64,000 nucleotides of DNA from Cryptomeria japonica (Eukaryota; Streptophyta; Pinopsida; Cupressales; Cupressaceae). Below the pieces are notes generated by a model, which was not told where the DNA came from, made no database searches, and saw nothing but the letters and a program-made list of their open reading frames with translations. Shown piece after piece: positions 31,734-42,312 of the stretch. The stretch covers positions 670,184,852 through 670,248,851 of the forward strand of contig NC_081412.1 of assembly GCF_030272615.1 (NCBI RefSeq), in the 5' to 3' direction. Made by a program: the position numbers and the translations under genes. The number at the start of each line of letters is the position of its first letter. Position 1 is the first letter of the stretch.

Positions 31734-32431
31734 TATAGACACATAAATATGTCCGCTTAAGTAAATGAATATTTAGTATTTATTTGATTATTTAACCATC
31801 GATCAATAATTAATTAAATTAATATTTAATTAATTCATCTTAACCCTCTTCTCCTATTAATTAAATAAATTATTTAATTTATTTGATTTAATTCACTTAA
31901 CCAAATTCACACCATTAATTAAATAAATAAATCATATTTGTTTAATTAAATCTTTTCTCACATTTAAATAAATTAACATTTATTTAAATCACCTTTATCC
32001 TCCACCCATTAGAAGACTTAGAAGGAAGCCATTAAGTTTGAAGACTTTAAGGGAAACCATTAAAGGTTTCAAGTGGGTGAGGATAACTAGGATTTTAAAT
32101 AAATAATTTATTTATTTAAAATAGTTGTGCAACTTGCACTTGTAGGAAAATGCAATTGGGTGGAGGATAAAGGTGATTTAAATAAACGTTAATTTATTTA
32201 AATGTGAGAAAATATTTAATTAAACAAATATGATTGATTTATTTAATTAATGGTCTGAATTTGGTTAAGTGAATTAAATCAAATAAATTAAATAATTTAT
32301 TTAATTAATAGGAGAAGAGGGTTAAGATAAATTAATTAAATATTAATTTAATTAATTATTGATCGATGGTTAAATAATCAAATAAATACTAAATATTCAT
32401 TTAATTAAGTGGATAGATTTATGTGTTTACA
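31734..32431 (-). repeat. Gypsy-B 3' LTR with foldback structure
   Basis: The 3' LTR is 698 bp against 1581 bp for the 5' LTR. It consists of a left arm (31734-32007), a 150-bp centre and a right arm (32158-32431). The arms are inverted copies, 274 bp each, with roughly ten mismatches. The right arm is in the normal orientation: it ends gtgtttaca beside the PPT and matches the end of the 5' LTR. The left arm is that same U3 end turned around, starting tatagacac where TGTAGACAC would be expected. The R/U5 part of the LTR is missing. Integration still gave a normal TSD, so both ends of the integrated DNA were U3-type ends. Confidence 0.9.
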
Positions 32432-32444
32432 TTTGCCCCTCTTT
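32432..32444 (-). other. Gypsy-B polypurine tract
   Basis: The minus strand reads AAAGAGGGGCAAA directly before TGTAAACAC. The same tract occurs next to the Gypsy-C 3' LTR at 56195-56208. Confidence 0.88.
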
Positions 32445-35036
32445 GAGACGGTGCAGTTTTATCACGTCGTTTCAAAGAAAGGAAGATAGGTATGAGAAAT
32501 ATGCCCCAGAAATGTTAATTTAGTGGGTGGTATGCCCCCTCAAGAGATGGGCCGAAAAAAAAATTCAAAAAATCGGGCGATCTCTCAAAAAAAGAGAAAG
32601 AAGTTGGGGAGAGGTAGAATAGAAGAAATTAGCAATAACAGTGAAAGAATGGAAGAAATCGGAGTGAATACGGAGAAATGGCAAGCCAATGAATGCCCTT
32701 AGGTTATGCAAGAGATACAGTGCAAATGTGGTGTGTGCTTTGGATTGATGCTATACAATTGATCAAAATTGGTTGAACAGTCTAGTGCAATTGGTTTAAT
32801 TGCCCAGATCGAGTCAAAGCATGACAGTTGATGTCAATTGTTTGCTTGGACAAGATAAAGTCTGAGTAAGTGAATCAAAGTGACCAGTTGGTGACTTAGA
32901 CAATTGATGTAATTATCTGTTTGGATTGTGTTTGATTGGTTGATCAATTGATAGTGTGTGCATGTGATGGATGGTTGTGGTTAATCATGACAACCCCGTT
33001 GAGACTAGGTCATTATAATAAATGCCTGATGTAGTCTAGGATTACCATGATCGATTACCTATTGAGACCCAAAGATACTTGATTAGAGTATATGTTGATA
33101 GTCTAGGTGTGTGGGAGTTGATGTATTTGTGCAAATAGAGTAACTAGCTTACTTATAGGATTGATGGGAAATGGTGAAGGGTATGTGATGTTGATTATTG
33201 AGATGTGGAGGGTGAGGGGGGGATTCAATGTTAGATAGAAGATATGGAGGACCTAGGACCCATTCCTATGGAAGAAGATTGAAAAAATAGAGTAGGAATG
33301 ATATGTAGCTATTATGAATGTATGGATGGATGGAATGCAACAGAATGCAATATATACAAATGAGATGAAATGATGATCGATAGTGCTTTATTTTCATCAT
33401 TCAGCTTTAAAATGTTGTAAGACAATACAAGCAACTTGACATAATGATTCAAGATGACCTGAGTATTCCTTACATGGATTTTGATATAGCAAGTTAATAC
33501 AAGCAACTTGATATAATGGATCAAGTTGACCTAAGTAGTGCTTGTAGAATAGAAAAGGATTATCTCCTTTCATTTATGACTTGGAATGCCCTCCTTGATC
33601 TTTCATCGAACAAATCCTAAGACAAGTTCATACCATAGTAAGAGATAAACCATTATTGATTTGGGATGAGGCAGTAGGAACACAAGATGGAGTATTGTAC
33701 ATGTAAGCAAACAACATATATAAAGAATAAAGAATATGGACCCTCGATAATGGTTCATGCTCATATGGTTGAGGTATACGTTGTAGTCAGCAAGCCATAG
33801 TGATCTATGACTATATTTTGCATAAGATCACATAGCTTAGTGAACTTCCCACGTAGACACCATTAGTACATGCCCCATAACTTCATTGGAATAATTCACA
33901 GAAGATACACAAACAATGTTTAGGAACCATCTTGGCTACTCTAATCACTTGTGGATATCTCAGAGTAGTGTAGGAACCTGATATATAAAAATGAATGAAG
34001 AATCTACAAATCAACCAAGTATTTGATAGCTTAAACATAATTTTCTTGTCAAAGAAAATGTCATCTTGTCTTTGTTTTGGTAAGGAAGGATGCATCCTTG
34101 TTAAGACACTTGGTGTGTCGATGTGGATTGTTGGGTTGATGTGATAAGTGGTCATCATTTTTAGTATTTCACAATATTCATTTGGTATCTGCTTTGAAAA
34201 ATGTATGGACAATGTGTTGCCATATTTTTGATTGATTTTGATGTTTTATGATGTTTTTGGATTTTGTGAGATAGTTTTCCAATGTTTTTGGTTGTTTGAT
34301 GATTGTTTTGAATGTTTTTGGATTTTGTGAGATAGTTTTCCAATTTTTTTGGTTGTTTGATGATTGTTTTAAATGTTTTTTGGATTTTGTGAGATAATTT
34401 TCTAATGTTTTTGGTTGTTTGATGATTGTTTTGAATGTTTTTGGATTTTGTGAGATAGTTTTCCAAATGAAGAACTTAATGAATCACAAAATAATATAGA
34501 ATCCACTTCCATCAACTAGATTAAGGGCATTTCCCCCAGTTTAGATATGACTATGAAAAAGAGGGATGCAAGATGCATCAAGTACTATCCTAGATTGCAG
34601 ATCAATAACAAGCCATGGTTTGGATGGATGGATGAATGGATGAATTGAATGTGATTGCATCAAGTCTAAAAGAAAATGGAGCCATAGCCTTTACAAGTGG
34701 CTCCTATTTGCCAGGTTTTTAGCATCGCACTTACCCAAGCTGCCACTAGAGTGAATGTTCATAGTTTGGATGCATGATTTTTCTTTACTATTTTGATTTT
34801 CTTATTTTTGTATTTTCTTTAGGACATTCATCTAAATGTTTTTGGTGTTTTTCTAGTATATATGGGAGCTTGATTCTCTATATAGCTTATGTATAAAACC
34901 ATTTGAGGTGCATGTTGTTGATCGGATATGCTAGCGGTTCTCCTTCTGAAGTAGCCAACTGATATGCCTCGGACCCAAATACAATAGTGATAATATATGG
35001 ACCCAACTAGTTTGATTCAAACTTCCCCTGATGTTC
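32445..35036 (-). other. Gypsy-B 3' untranslated region
   Basis: These 2.6 kb have no supported gene. The first 100 bp (near the PPT) match the same place in Gypsy-C: atgcccca, then a tatgccccctc string about 30-50 bases on. A TTTGCCAGGTTTT motif at about 34707 and the T-rich stretch after it also match Gypsy-C near 58030-58130. A 61-bp minisatellite lies between. Gypsy-B and Gypsy-C thus share 3' cis sequences. Confidence 0.7.
34250..34466. repeat. 61-bp minisatellite in Gypsy-B 3' region
   Basis: About 3.5 copies of a 61-bp unit carry ggattttgtgagatag and ggttgtttgatgattg. The antisense ORF here (34161-34466, a repeated Lys/Asn-rich peptide) is a by-product of the repeat. Confidence 0.9.
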
Positions 35037-36280
35037 TTAGTTTGATTGGTTACAAGGATTCTCTCGAAGAACAAGATCACCTACCTCAAATGTGTGATGT
35101 CTAACTCGATGATTATAGCTTTTGCTCATACATTGCTGATAGGCCTTGAGGTGATTGTATGCAGCTTGTCGTTTCTCATCAAGTAGCTCCAAGTGCCGAA
35201 GACATGATACTTTGTAAGCTTCCTCATCTATTAGATTATGCAAGGAAACCCATAGTGATGGTATCTCAACTTCAATAGGTAAGATAGCTTCTACACCGTA
35301 GACTAGTGAGTAGGGAGTTGTGCCTGTAGGGTTTTGAATGCTAGTTCAATAAACCCATGTTGTTGGATTTAATTGAACGTGCCAATCATGACTGACATCA
35401 TTGATTGTCTACTTGAGGATCCTTAATATGTTCTTGTTTGATGCTTCAGCCTGACCATTTCCTTATGGGTAATAGGGAGTGGAAAAGTGGTGTTGGATGT
35501 AAAACTTCTCACAGAGCTCACAGACATCTTGATTTTTGAAAGGAAGTCCATTATCTGTGATGATAGACATGGTACACCATACTGGTAGATGATGTAATTA
35601 AGGATGAATGAGGCGATCTACTTGCTAGTGACTTGAGTAAGTGGAACAACTTAAATCCACTTTGTGAAGTATTCGGTGGCGGTAATGATGAACTTGTGGC
35701 CATTGGATGAAGATGGATGGATTTTACCCACAAGGTCAAGTACCCATTAAGAAAAAGGCCATGGTGTTGTGATGGGTTACAATTCCTATGCCGGTGCATG
35801 TATGAGGTCCCCATGAATTTGGCATTTTTTGCATTTTTTGACAAAGTAATAGGATTCTTTTTCCATAGATTGCCAATAGTATCCAGCGCGTATGATCTTC
35901 TTTACTAGGAAAGGACCACTGGCGTGATTTCCAAAAATTCCTTAATGTACCTCTTCCAAGGCCTTTGTTATCTCATCTTGTTCTAGACATTGAAAGAGAG
36001 TACCATCAAGACTGCATCGGTATAGGGTTTCAACAATAATGGTATATCGAGAGGTTTGGTGAATGAAGGTTTTGTGTTGGTTATTCAATTGGTTAGGAGG
36101 AAAGGTGTGATCATAAAGGTAGGTGTAGAACTCACCATACCATGGGGATTTAGAATCGATAAGGTGACATATCATCTTAGATTCGGGGATATCATAAGTG
36201 GGTATCCAAAGTTGTTCTACCAAGAACTCATAGCGTGTTGAATTCTGTGAAAGATCTAGGAGAGATGCGATGGTAGCCAT
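35037..36280 (-). pseudogene. pol: Gypsy-B integrase, broken
   Basis: Block 35942-36280 carries RYEFLVEQLWIPTYDIPES and a YGEFYTYL segment and ends near the zinc-finger start. Further left, in mixed frames, come CKKC-type residues, PWPFSQWVLDLVGKIHP with the first catalytic Asp, SSNGHKFI, and the HLELLDEKRQAAYNHLKAY / YNHRVRHHTFEVGDLVL blocks of the C-terminal domain (35037-35243). Many stops and frame changes are present. The same order is seen in Gypsy-D at 49325-50581. Confidence 0.82.
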
Positions 36281-36463
36281 AGCATCAACAACTTGATTCT
36301 GATCTTTGGGTATCTACTCAAAGGTGATAGTAGTGAATGATGTTTTTAATTTGTCCATCATTTGTTTGTACAGCATGAGTTTGTCTTCCTTTGTCTAATA
36401 TTCATCTATTGCTTGTTGAATGACTAGTTGGGAGTCGCCATATACCTATAGTTCTTGTAACTT

Positions 36464-36919
36464 CTATTTTATGGCTAGCCTGAGTCCTATAATCAAGGCT
36501 TCATACTCAGCTATGTTGTTTGTGCATGGAAATGTGAGCCTGTAAGACTTCGGGATGCTGTCACCTTGAGGTGTGATAAACAGAATGCCTGCCCCCAAGC
36601 CATGCCTAGTGTATGAACCATCAAAGTATAGTTTCCATGGTTGTGTTGTTGTGATCATGAATATCTCTTCATCTAGAAAGTTGGAAATAAGAGGATGATC
36701 ACCTATGAGGGGTGCATCGGCCAACTGATCTGCAATAACTTGACCCTTGATAGCCTTGTGGTCCACATACTCGATGTCAAACTCACTTAGAATCATCACC
36801 CATTTAGCCAAGTGCCCTGTCAATGCTAATTTGTTGAGTAAGTACTTGAGTTGATCAATCTTTGCAATTAGTTGTACTTTATGTGTTAACAGATAATGCC
36901 TCAGTTTAGTGGCTGCCAA
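36464..36919 (-). pseudogene. pol: Gypsy-B second (archaeal-type) RNase H
   Basis: After a linker with LADAPLI, the block reads WKLYFDGSYTRHGLGAGILF, the DGS start of an archaeal-type RNase H fold, and ends TNNIAEYEALIIGLRLAI, with the NxAEYxALxxGL catalytic Glu motif. This second RNase H, in addition to the ordinary one at 36938-37138, is a hallmark of Tat-lineage plant Ty3/gypsy elements. Confidence 0.9.
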
Positions 36920-36937
36920 GATTATTGCTAGACAAGC

Positions 36938-37138
36938 TCACTCAATAGGTGTGTAGTTGAGTTCATAGCCGACCAATGTGCAAGAGATGTAGTATACAAC
37001 ACACTCTTTCCCTTCTGTATTATGATGTGCTAGTAGTAAACCCAATGTTGTATTTGTTGCTGAGATATAGAGTAATAGAGGTCTACCCAGATTTGGTGGG
37101 ATCAACAATGGTGTATTCATGAGATAGGCTTTAATCAT
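36938..37138 (-). pseudogene. pol: Gypsy-B RT-linked RNase H fragment
   Basis: The block PLLLYISATNTTLGLLLAHH and ECVVYYISCTLVGYELNYTPIE corresponds to the first RNase H of gypsy Pol (LYISATxxxxGxxL and the YTPIEK motif). The catalytic Asp has already been replaced by the SAT form common in Tat elements, where this domain is thought to be degenerate while the second RNase H is conserved. Confidence 0.8.
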
Positions 37139-37255
37139 CTGGAATGCTTGCTGGCATCTGGCATCCCATTGAAAGTGGATGTTCTTGTGTAATAGGTATG
37201 TAAAGGGGTGACACTTATCTACTAGTTGTGCAATGAATCTTTGGATGGATTGTAC

Positions 37256-38459
37256 TCACCCTTGTAATGTCCTTAGCTGAGTGATGTTCTTCAGAGGTGG
37301 CATATCCATGATTTCTTTGATTTTGGTAGGATCGACCTCAATGCCTTTGCTTGAGACAATGTATCCTAAAAGCTTCCCTGAGGTCACTGCAAAGACACAT
37401 TTCTTTGGGTTGAGTCGAACATGATATTGTTCCAGTTTGTCAAAGATTTGCTCTAATATGTCAAGATGACCTTCTCTTGTGAGTGATTTTGCCAGTAAGT
37501 CATCAACATAATCTTCCATTATAGTATGCATCATGTCATGGAAGATGGTGTTCATTTCTCTTTGATAGGTTGCTCCTACATTCTTTAGACCAAAAGGCAT
37601 TACATTCCAGTAGTATGTTCCCCATGGACATGTGAAGGTTGTCTTATGTTGATCTTCTGGTGCAATCTTTATCTGATTGTACCCTGAAAAGCCATCCATG
37701 AGTGAAAGCATGGCATGTCCTCCTGTTAGGTCCACTATTATGTCGATGTTTGGTAGGGGGAAGTCATCCTTAGGACATTATTTGTTGAGATCTTCGAAAT
37801 CAATATAGATATGGATGCCCCCATTTGGTTTGCTAATAGGCACAATATTGGATATCCAATTTGCATAATCCATTGGTCTAATAAAATCAACATCTAGGAG
37901 TTTCTTGAGTTCTACTTTGACTAGTACAACAATCTGTGGGTGCATCTTGTGAAGTTTTTGCTTTCACAGGTTTGGCTCCTTCTACGATAGTGAGGTGATG
38001 CATGACTAAATCAGGATCAAGCCCAGGCATGTCTGCATAGGACCATGCAAAGTTAATCTGGCACTTTTGGAAGAATTCAACAAACTTAGGTTGATCCTCT
38101 AGAGTTAAAAGAGATGCTAGATGTATGTGGTGAGGTGTTTCAGGAGTCCCCATGTTGTATTCTTTTGTTTCCTCAATGATAATTGTTGATCGTTCCTGCT
38201 TTGTGCTAGAGGGGAGAATGTCAAACCTTTCATCCTCAGGCACCTCAGAGAGGTTTTCATCGGTGGATATGCTCTTTCTTTTTACTTTTGTGGGATCAAA
38301 TAGTGCTACAGTGTGGTTTTCACTGGAAGATTCATGTTTTATTGTTATATTTTTGTAGCTGAAAGGTTTGGCATCCGCCCCAAAGTATGTTGCACTATTT
38401 AGTTCAATGGCGAATCCTGCTTTGTGATCCTCACTTGGTATGTTATCCCATAGTTCCAA
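37256..38459 (-). pseudogene. pol: Gypsy-B reverse transcriptase, broken
   Basis: Block 37887-38459 ends with FAWSYADMPGLDPDLVMHHL, the start of the RT region. Block 37256-37735 holds FSGYNQIKIAPEDQHKTTF, PWGTYYWNVMPFGLKN, the catalytic YVDDLLAKS near 37495 and KKCVFAVTSGKLLGYIVSSKG. Between them are SKPNGGIHIYIDF- and DLNK-like segments separated by stops. RT would copy genomic RNA to cDNA. The YVDD box is intact, but the frame is not. Confidence 0.88.
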
Positions 38460-39851
38460 AAAGTCAATGATTGCCTCATCGTTTTGAAAGTGGTCAAGGC
38501 ATGGGGGATTAGATTGGTTCCATTCGATGAGTTCAAGATGGATAATGGGTATTACTTCATCGATTAGATTAAGTTTGTTAGATGTGTTAGTGAGGGTTAA
38601 AACATTGTGGTGAAGGTCGTTGATGGTACTCTCCTTGTCAGAATCAGGTGTAGGATGTGACGTAGGGATTGTGGAAGATGTTTCCAGTTCAGGAACCCAA
38701 GAGGTCTTTATCTATGCTTCTCTGTAAATAGGGATGTCTTTACGAGGTGGAGGTGGTGATGTGTCTTCCTCATCTGAAGTATTAAGTTGCACTGAATCAA
38801 ATTCCCACTCATGTGAGTCAGTCTCTAAGTCACTTTCCAGTAGCCGATTACTGTACCATACTAGGATATCCTTTGAGTTAAATACTGTAGGCGTAACTAG
38901 CTTATGTACCTTTGAAATGATTGGTGTTGTAGGAATAATTATGGGGATCAATGAATTCGATACAAGGGGTATCAGTAGTGTTGATTCTACTACTTCTACT
39001 AGAATTACCGATGTTGTCAATGCAGTTGTTGTTACTGATGGAGTTGTTGGTTTGATTGGTGGGATGATTGGTGCCGCAGATGGTTTTGCTGGGATTTTGA
39101 GCCCCGATGGAGTAGTTGCTATGATGTTTGATGCTACTTTTATAATCATAGGTGACCTCTTTGTAATAGGTTGATATAGTGGTTTGTTGGGTTTCCCTTT
39201 GAATCTGAGCTTAGGAAGGATCTCCTTTTGAAAGCCTAGGCCAATGTTATCTTTAGGCTTCAATTCAGGCTGCAACATTTCATGTCATTCTCACTTGCAA
39301 GGTCCCAAAGTGCTCTGACCATCATAACCCATTCTTTTCATAATGAGAAGGCCTTTTCCATATTTATCTATGGGAAGCATAGCTTGTGGGATTTCTGTGG
39401 TGATAGGATCTTTATAGATCCAGTCTACTAAGTCCTCATCTCTGGTCTCTTCCTCTTGACTCTTTCCAAGGATGAACGATGTCAAAGTACATGCTGGGTT
39501 GATCAATGGTTGTTGAAGTAACCGTTGAGGTTTACCATGAGTTCTAGGAGAAGTAAGCATTTGTCCAACACAAAAGAGTTGGCTTAAATTATATTCCCCA
39601 GGACCTTCCTCTGCTATTTTCATCTTGAGCTTCTCTTGCTTAGGTATAGTGGTGTTTGAACTGGAAAGAGAGGCTGGACTTACATATGATGTGGATGAGA
39701 TGGCCTCTCTATTGTTGGGAACGGTAATCTCTGGTTGATGACTGATATTATGACAATATGCAAAGGCATTTGCATCGCCTAGGATTGTGATTTCTACACT
39801 ATTATGCAAGAACTTGATACATTGATGGTAGGTGGATAGAACGGCTTGCAT
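38460..39851 (-). pseudogene. pol: Gypsy-B protease-RT linker
   Basis: Two blocks (39291-39851, 38712-39278) have no catalytic motif. The first holds a GYDGQSTLGPCK end; the second is rich in Pro, Thr, Ser and Ile (for example IPAKPSAAPIIPPIKPTTP), with an acidic tail (NTSDEEDTSPPPP). The GLGFQKEI and RMGYD.. segments resemble the G-patch-like KMGY/GKGLG strings found between protease and RT in Tat elements. The antisense ORF 38734-39174 is its shadow. Confidence 0.65.
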
Positions 39852-39860
39852 GGAATGTAT

Positions 39861-40163
39861 CTAAGGTCTTCCTAAAAATAAATTGTATGGCAGAGGAAGG
39901 TCTAGAACCTGACAGATGATATGTTTTACCATTGGGCCTACTTGGATTGGTAGCACAACAGCTCCTTTCAATGACCGCTCTGCATCATCATAGGCTTTGA
40001 TTGTTATCTTCTTGCGAGGATCCACTGATTCAATTACATATCCCAAAGCTATGACTAATTGTAGTGTATAGATATTCAGGCCTGCTCCATTTTTGATCAA
40101 GACTTTCTTGATCCTATGTTGATTGATAAATCCTTCAATGTGGAGTGAGGCGTTATGAGGTTG
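39861..40163 (-). pseudogene. pol: Gypsy-B protease, catalytic Asp lost
   Basis: The translation reads LIKNGAGLNIYTLQL, then VDPRKKITIKAYDDAERS and LDLPLPYNLFLGRP. In Gypsy-D the same place reads LIDGGASLNIF, with the catalytic Asp. Here Asp-Gly is replaced by Lys-Asn, so the protease is dead. The LGRP end with the ITIKAYD block identifies a retropepsin-like domain of Tat type. Confidence 0.8.
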
Positions 40164-42254
40164 CTAGAAGGAGGTATTGTCACTTTCAGAGAAAGTGAGA
40201 CAAGGTGATGACCTTAGATTTCCAACCATGGCTTGGAACTGATCTATATTTAGGTTTGTAGGGACTAACGCCTCTTGGAAATCTTGATCCAAGATTATTT
40301 TATGGGATGGAGATAGGTGCAATAGCTCTAAGATAGATATCAATGTGGGTGTTTTATCTAATAGTTCCACAAGGTTATACTGCTTTGGGATAGATGGGGT
40401 GCCTTGCGGATCTACTTTTATAGTGATCTTGCCACGATGTGTAACAAAATTGCAAGTGGAGCTAGGATTTTTGATGGTAATAGTTGCAATTTGTTCATTG
40501 GCCTCATAGAGGTGGTTCATAGTGTAATTATATGCAGCATGCGTATAATCAGTGGTATCTATATTTTGCCCTGAAGTGGAAGGACCCCTTTGATATTGTG
40601 ATGGAAGTGGATTTTTAAACATGAGATGATCATTGTTTGTTGTCTTTGGGTCATGTCCTTCGATTTTGATTTTACCTCGGTCAATAAGATCCAGAATGAG
40701 ATCTCTCAATTTGTGACAATTGCTTCTCTTATGCCCTTTCCCTTGATGGAAATTGCAATATTCAGTATCCCTCCATCATGAAGGTTTGACTTGAGGTTCA
40801 TAATTTGATGTTTTGGGCAAGGTCACTAGATTTTGAGAAACCAATTGACGTAATACTATTTCGATGGGTTCCCCTAAGGGAGTGTATGTTCATTTTGGTT
40901 TAAAATTTTGTTGACATTGTCTGGGTTCCTCTTGAGATGTGTTGCAGCCTTGATTTGGAGGAGCAACTGTGTTATTCTTGGGTGGGGGGTTCTATCTTGC
41001 AAATCAAACCACAGGTTGTGTACTTTTGATAGTTCTTGCATCCACAACCCCATCATTGACGACATTTTTGTTTTTGTTCCAGAAATTAGGCTTGTCACTA
41101 TTGAAGCATGGGCAAGGGCCATCTTTTGGCTCAATATATATCTTGATAAGCCCCTTTTTTATAAGATCCCTCTCACATTTTAAGCCTTTTGTGATCATGT
41201 CATTGAAAGAGTCTGTGTCTTTTACATCTAGGTGAAATTCCATTTCATCATTTAAGTTGGAAATAAATATTTCCACTAGTTCTTGTTCAGGTAACTGAAG
41301 AGAACATCTGCTAGACATTTGACGCCATTGTTGTAGAAAGATTGAAAATAGCTCACCCGGTATTTGTTTAGTGTTACATAGATCAGCCATTATGATATCA
41401 CATTCAATGTTGTGTGAGTAATGTGCCAGGAATTTCTAGATGAGTTCTTCAAATGTCCTAATGCCACCTAGTAATCAGGAAAACCATGATGTGGTTGTTC
41501 CTCCCAAGCATTGGGGAAAAATCTGCATTAGGTATGTATCCTCGTATGCCACTTCAAGGCAAGCTGAATGGAATTCTCTAACATGATCACAAGGATCTCC
41601 TTTTCCTCTATACTTTTTGAACTTGGGTGTTTCAAACCCTTGTGGAAAAGGTGGCATATGAAGATTCCTATCAAAAGGATAGGGACAAATGTCATTGAGT
41701 GAAAATTGATTAGTTTTTACACCACTACAGAGTTGTTGGGTGAGATTTTTGATTTGTTGCCGCAACATGTCTATTTCATTTGGAGGAAGAGGAGGTGGGG
41801 GATTACCTTGAGGAAGGTTATATTTGATGTGATCTTAACCTCTTTCATCCTCATTACGACTTTGGCATTCTGATGCTTGTCTTAGTTGTGCAACATCAAA
41901 GTCAGAGGGTAGTTTAGCCCCCTCTTGAGCAAGTCTTACAAAGTGAGCATCAACATTGCTCTTGAGTATTTCATCAAAAAGTCTATTAAAGAGAGGCTTG
42001 TGTTGTGCCCTTTCTAGTGTTGCAGGAGTAGGAGTACTTGGGTTTTGATCATTCATGTTTCCTCCAAGTACTTCTTGGAATTCATTGATATTTTCCTCCT
42101 CTTCCTCTTTGATTTCTCGTTGTCTAGACCTAGATCTGGTTTGAGCCATTCTGTTTATAAGTTTTTGTTGAAGTTTGGTTAAAATTATGATGAGTTGTTG
42201 ATGAAATGAGAGATCGATGTTTGGTGAAGTGTTTTGCATATGGTTCTCTAGCAT
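40164..42254 (-). pseudogene. gag: Gypsy-B gag, broken
   Basis: The probable start is the ATG near 42149 (MAQTRSRSRQREIKEEEEEN). In order: 41835-42254, 41475-41768 with the capsid segment (PPFPQGFETPKFKKYRGKGD, HVREFHSACLEV), 41004-41390 (LFSIFLQQWRQMSSRC, FISNLNDEMEFHL) and 40164-40709 after a knuckle-like YCNFHQGKGHKRSNCHKL. The four blocks are separated by stops, each readable as a Gln or Arg codon changed by C-to-T. Typical Tat Gag organisation, inactive. Confidence 0.85.
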
Positions 42255-42312
42255 TGAAGGTAGATGTTACCAAATTTCTTTCTTGAATTTGCTTGATGTG
42301 TTTGATTGACAA

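Noticed and set aside
34161..34466. Lys/Asn-rich repeated peptide (also 57095-57298)
   Set aside because: Translation of minisatellites in 3' untranslated regions.
38734..39174. 146-codon plus-strand ORF rich in Val/Gly/Ile
   Set aside because: Exact antisense shadow of the Pro/Thr-rich Gypsy-B linker.
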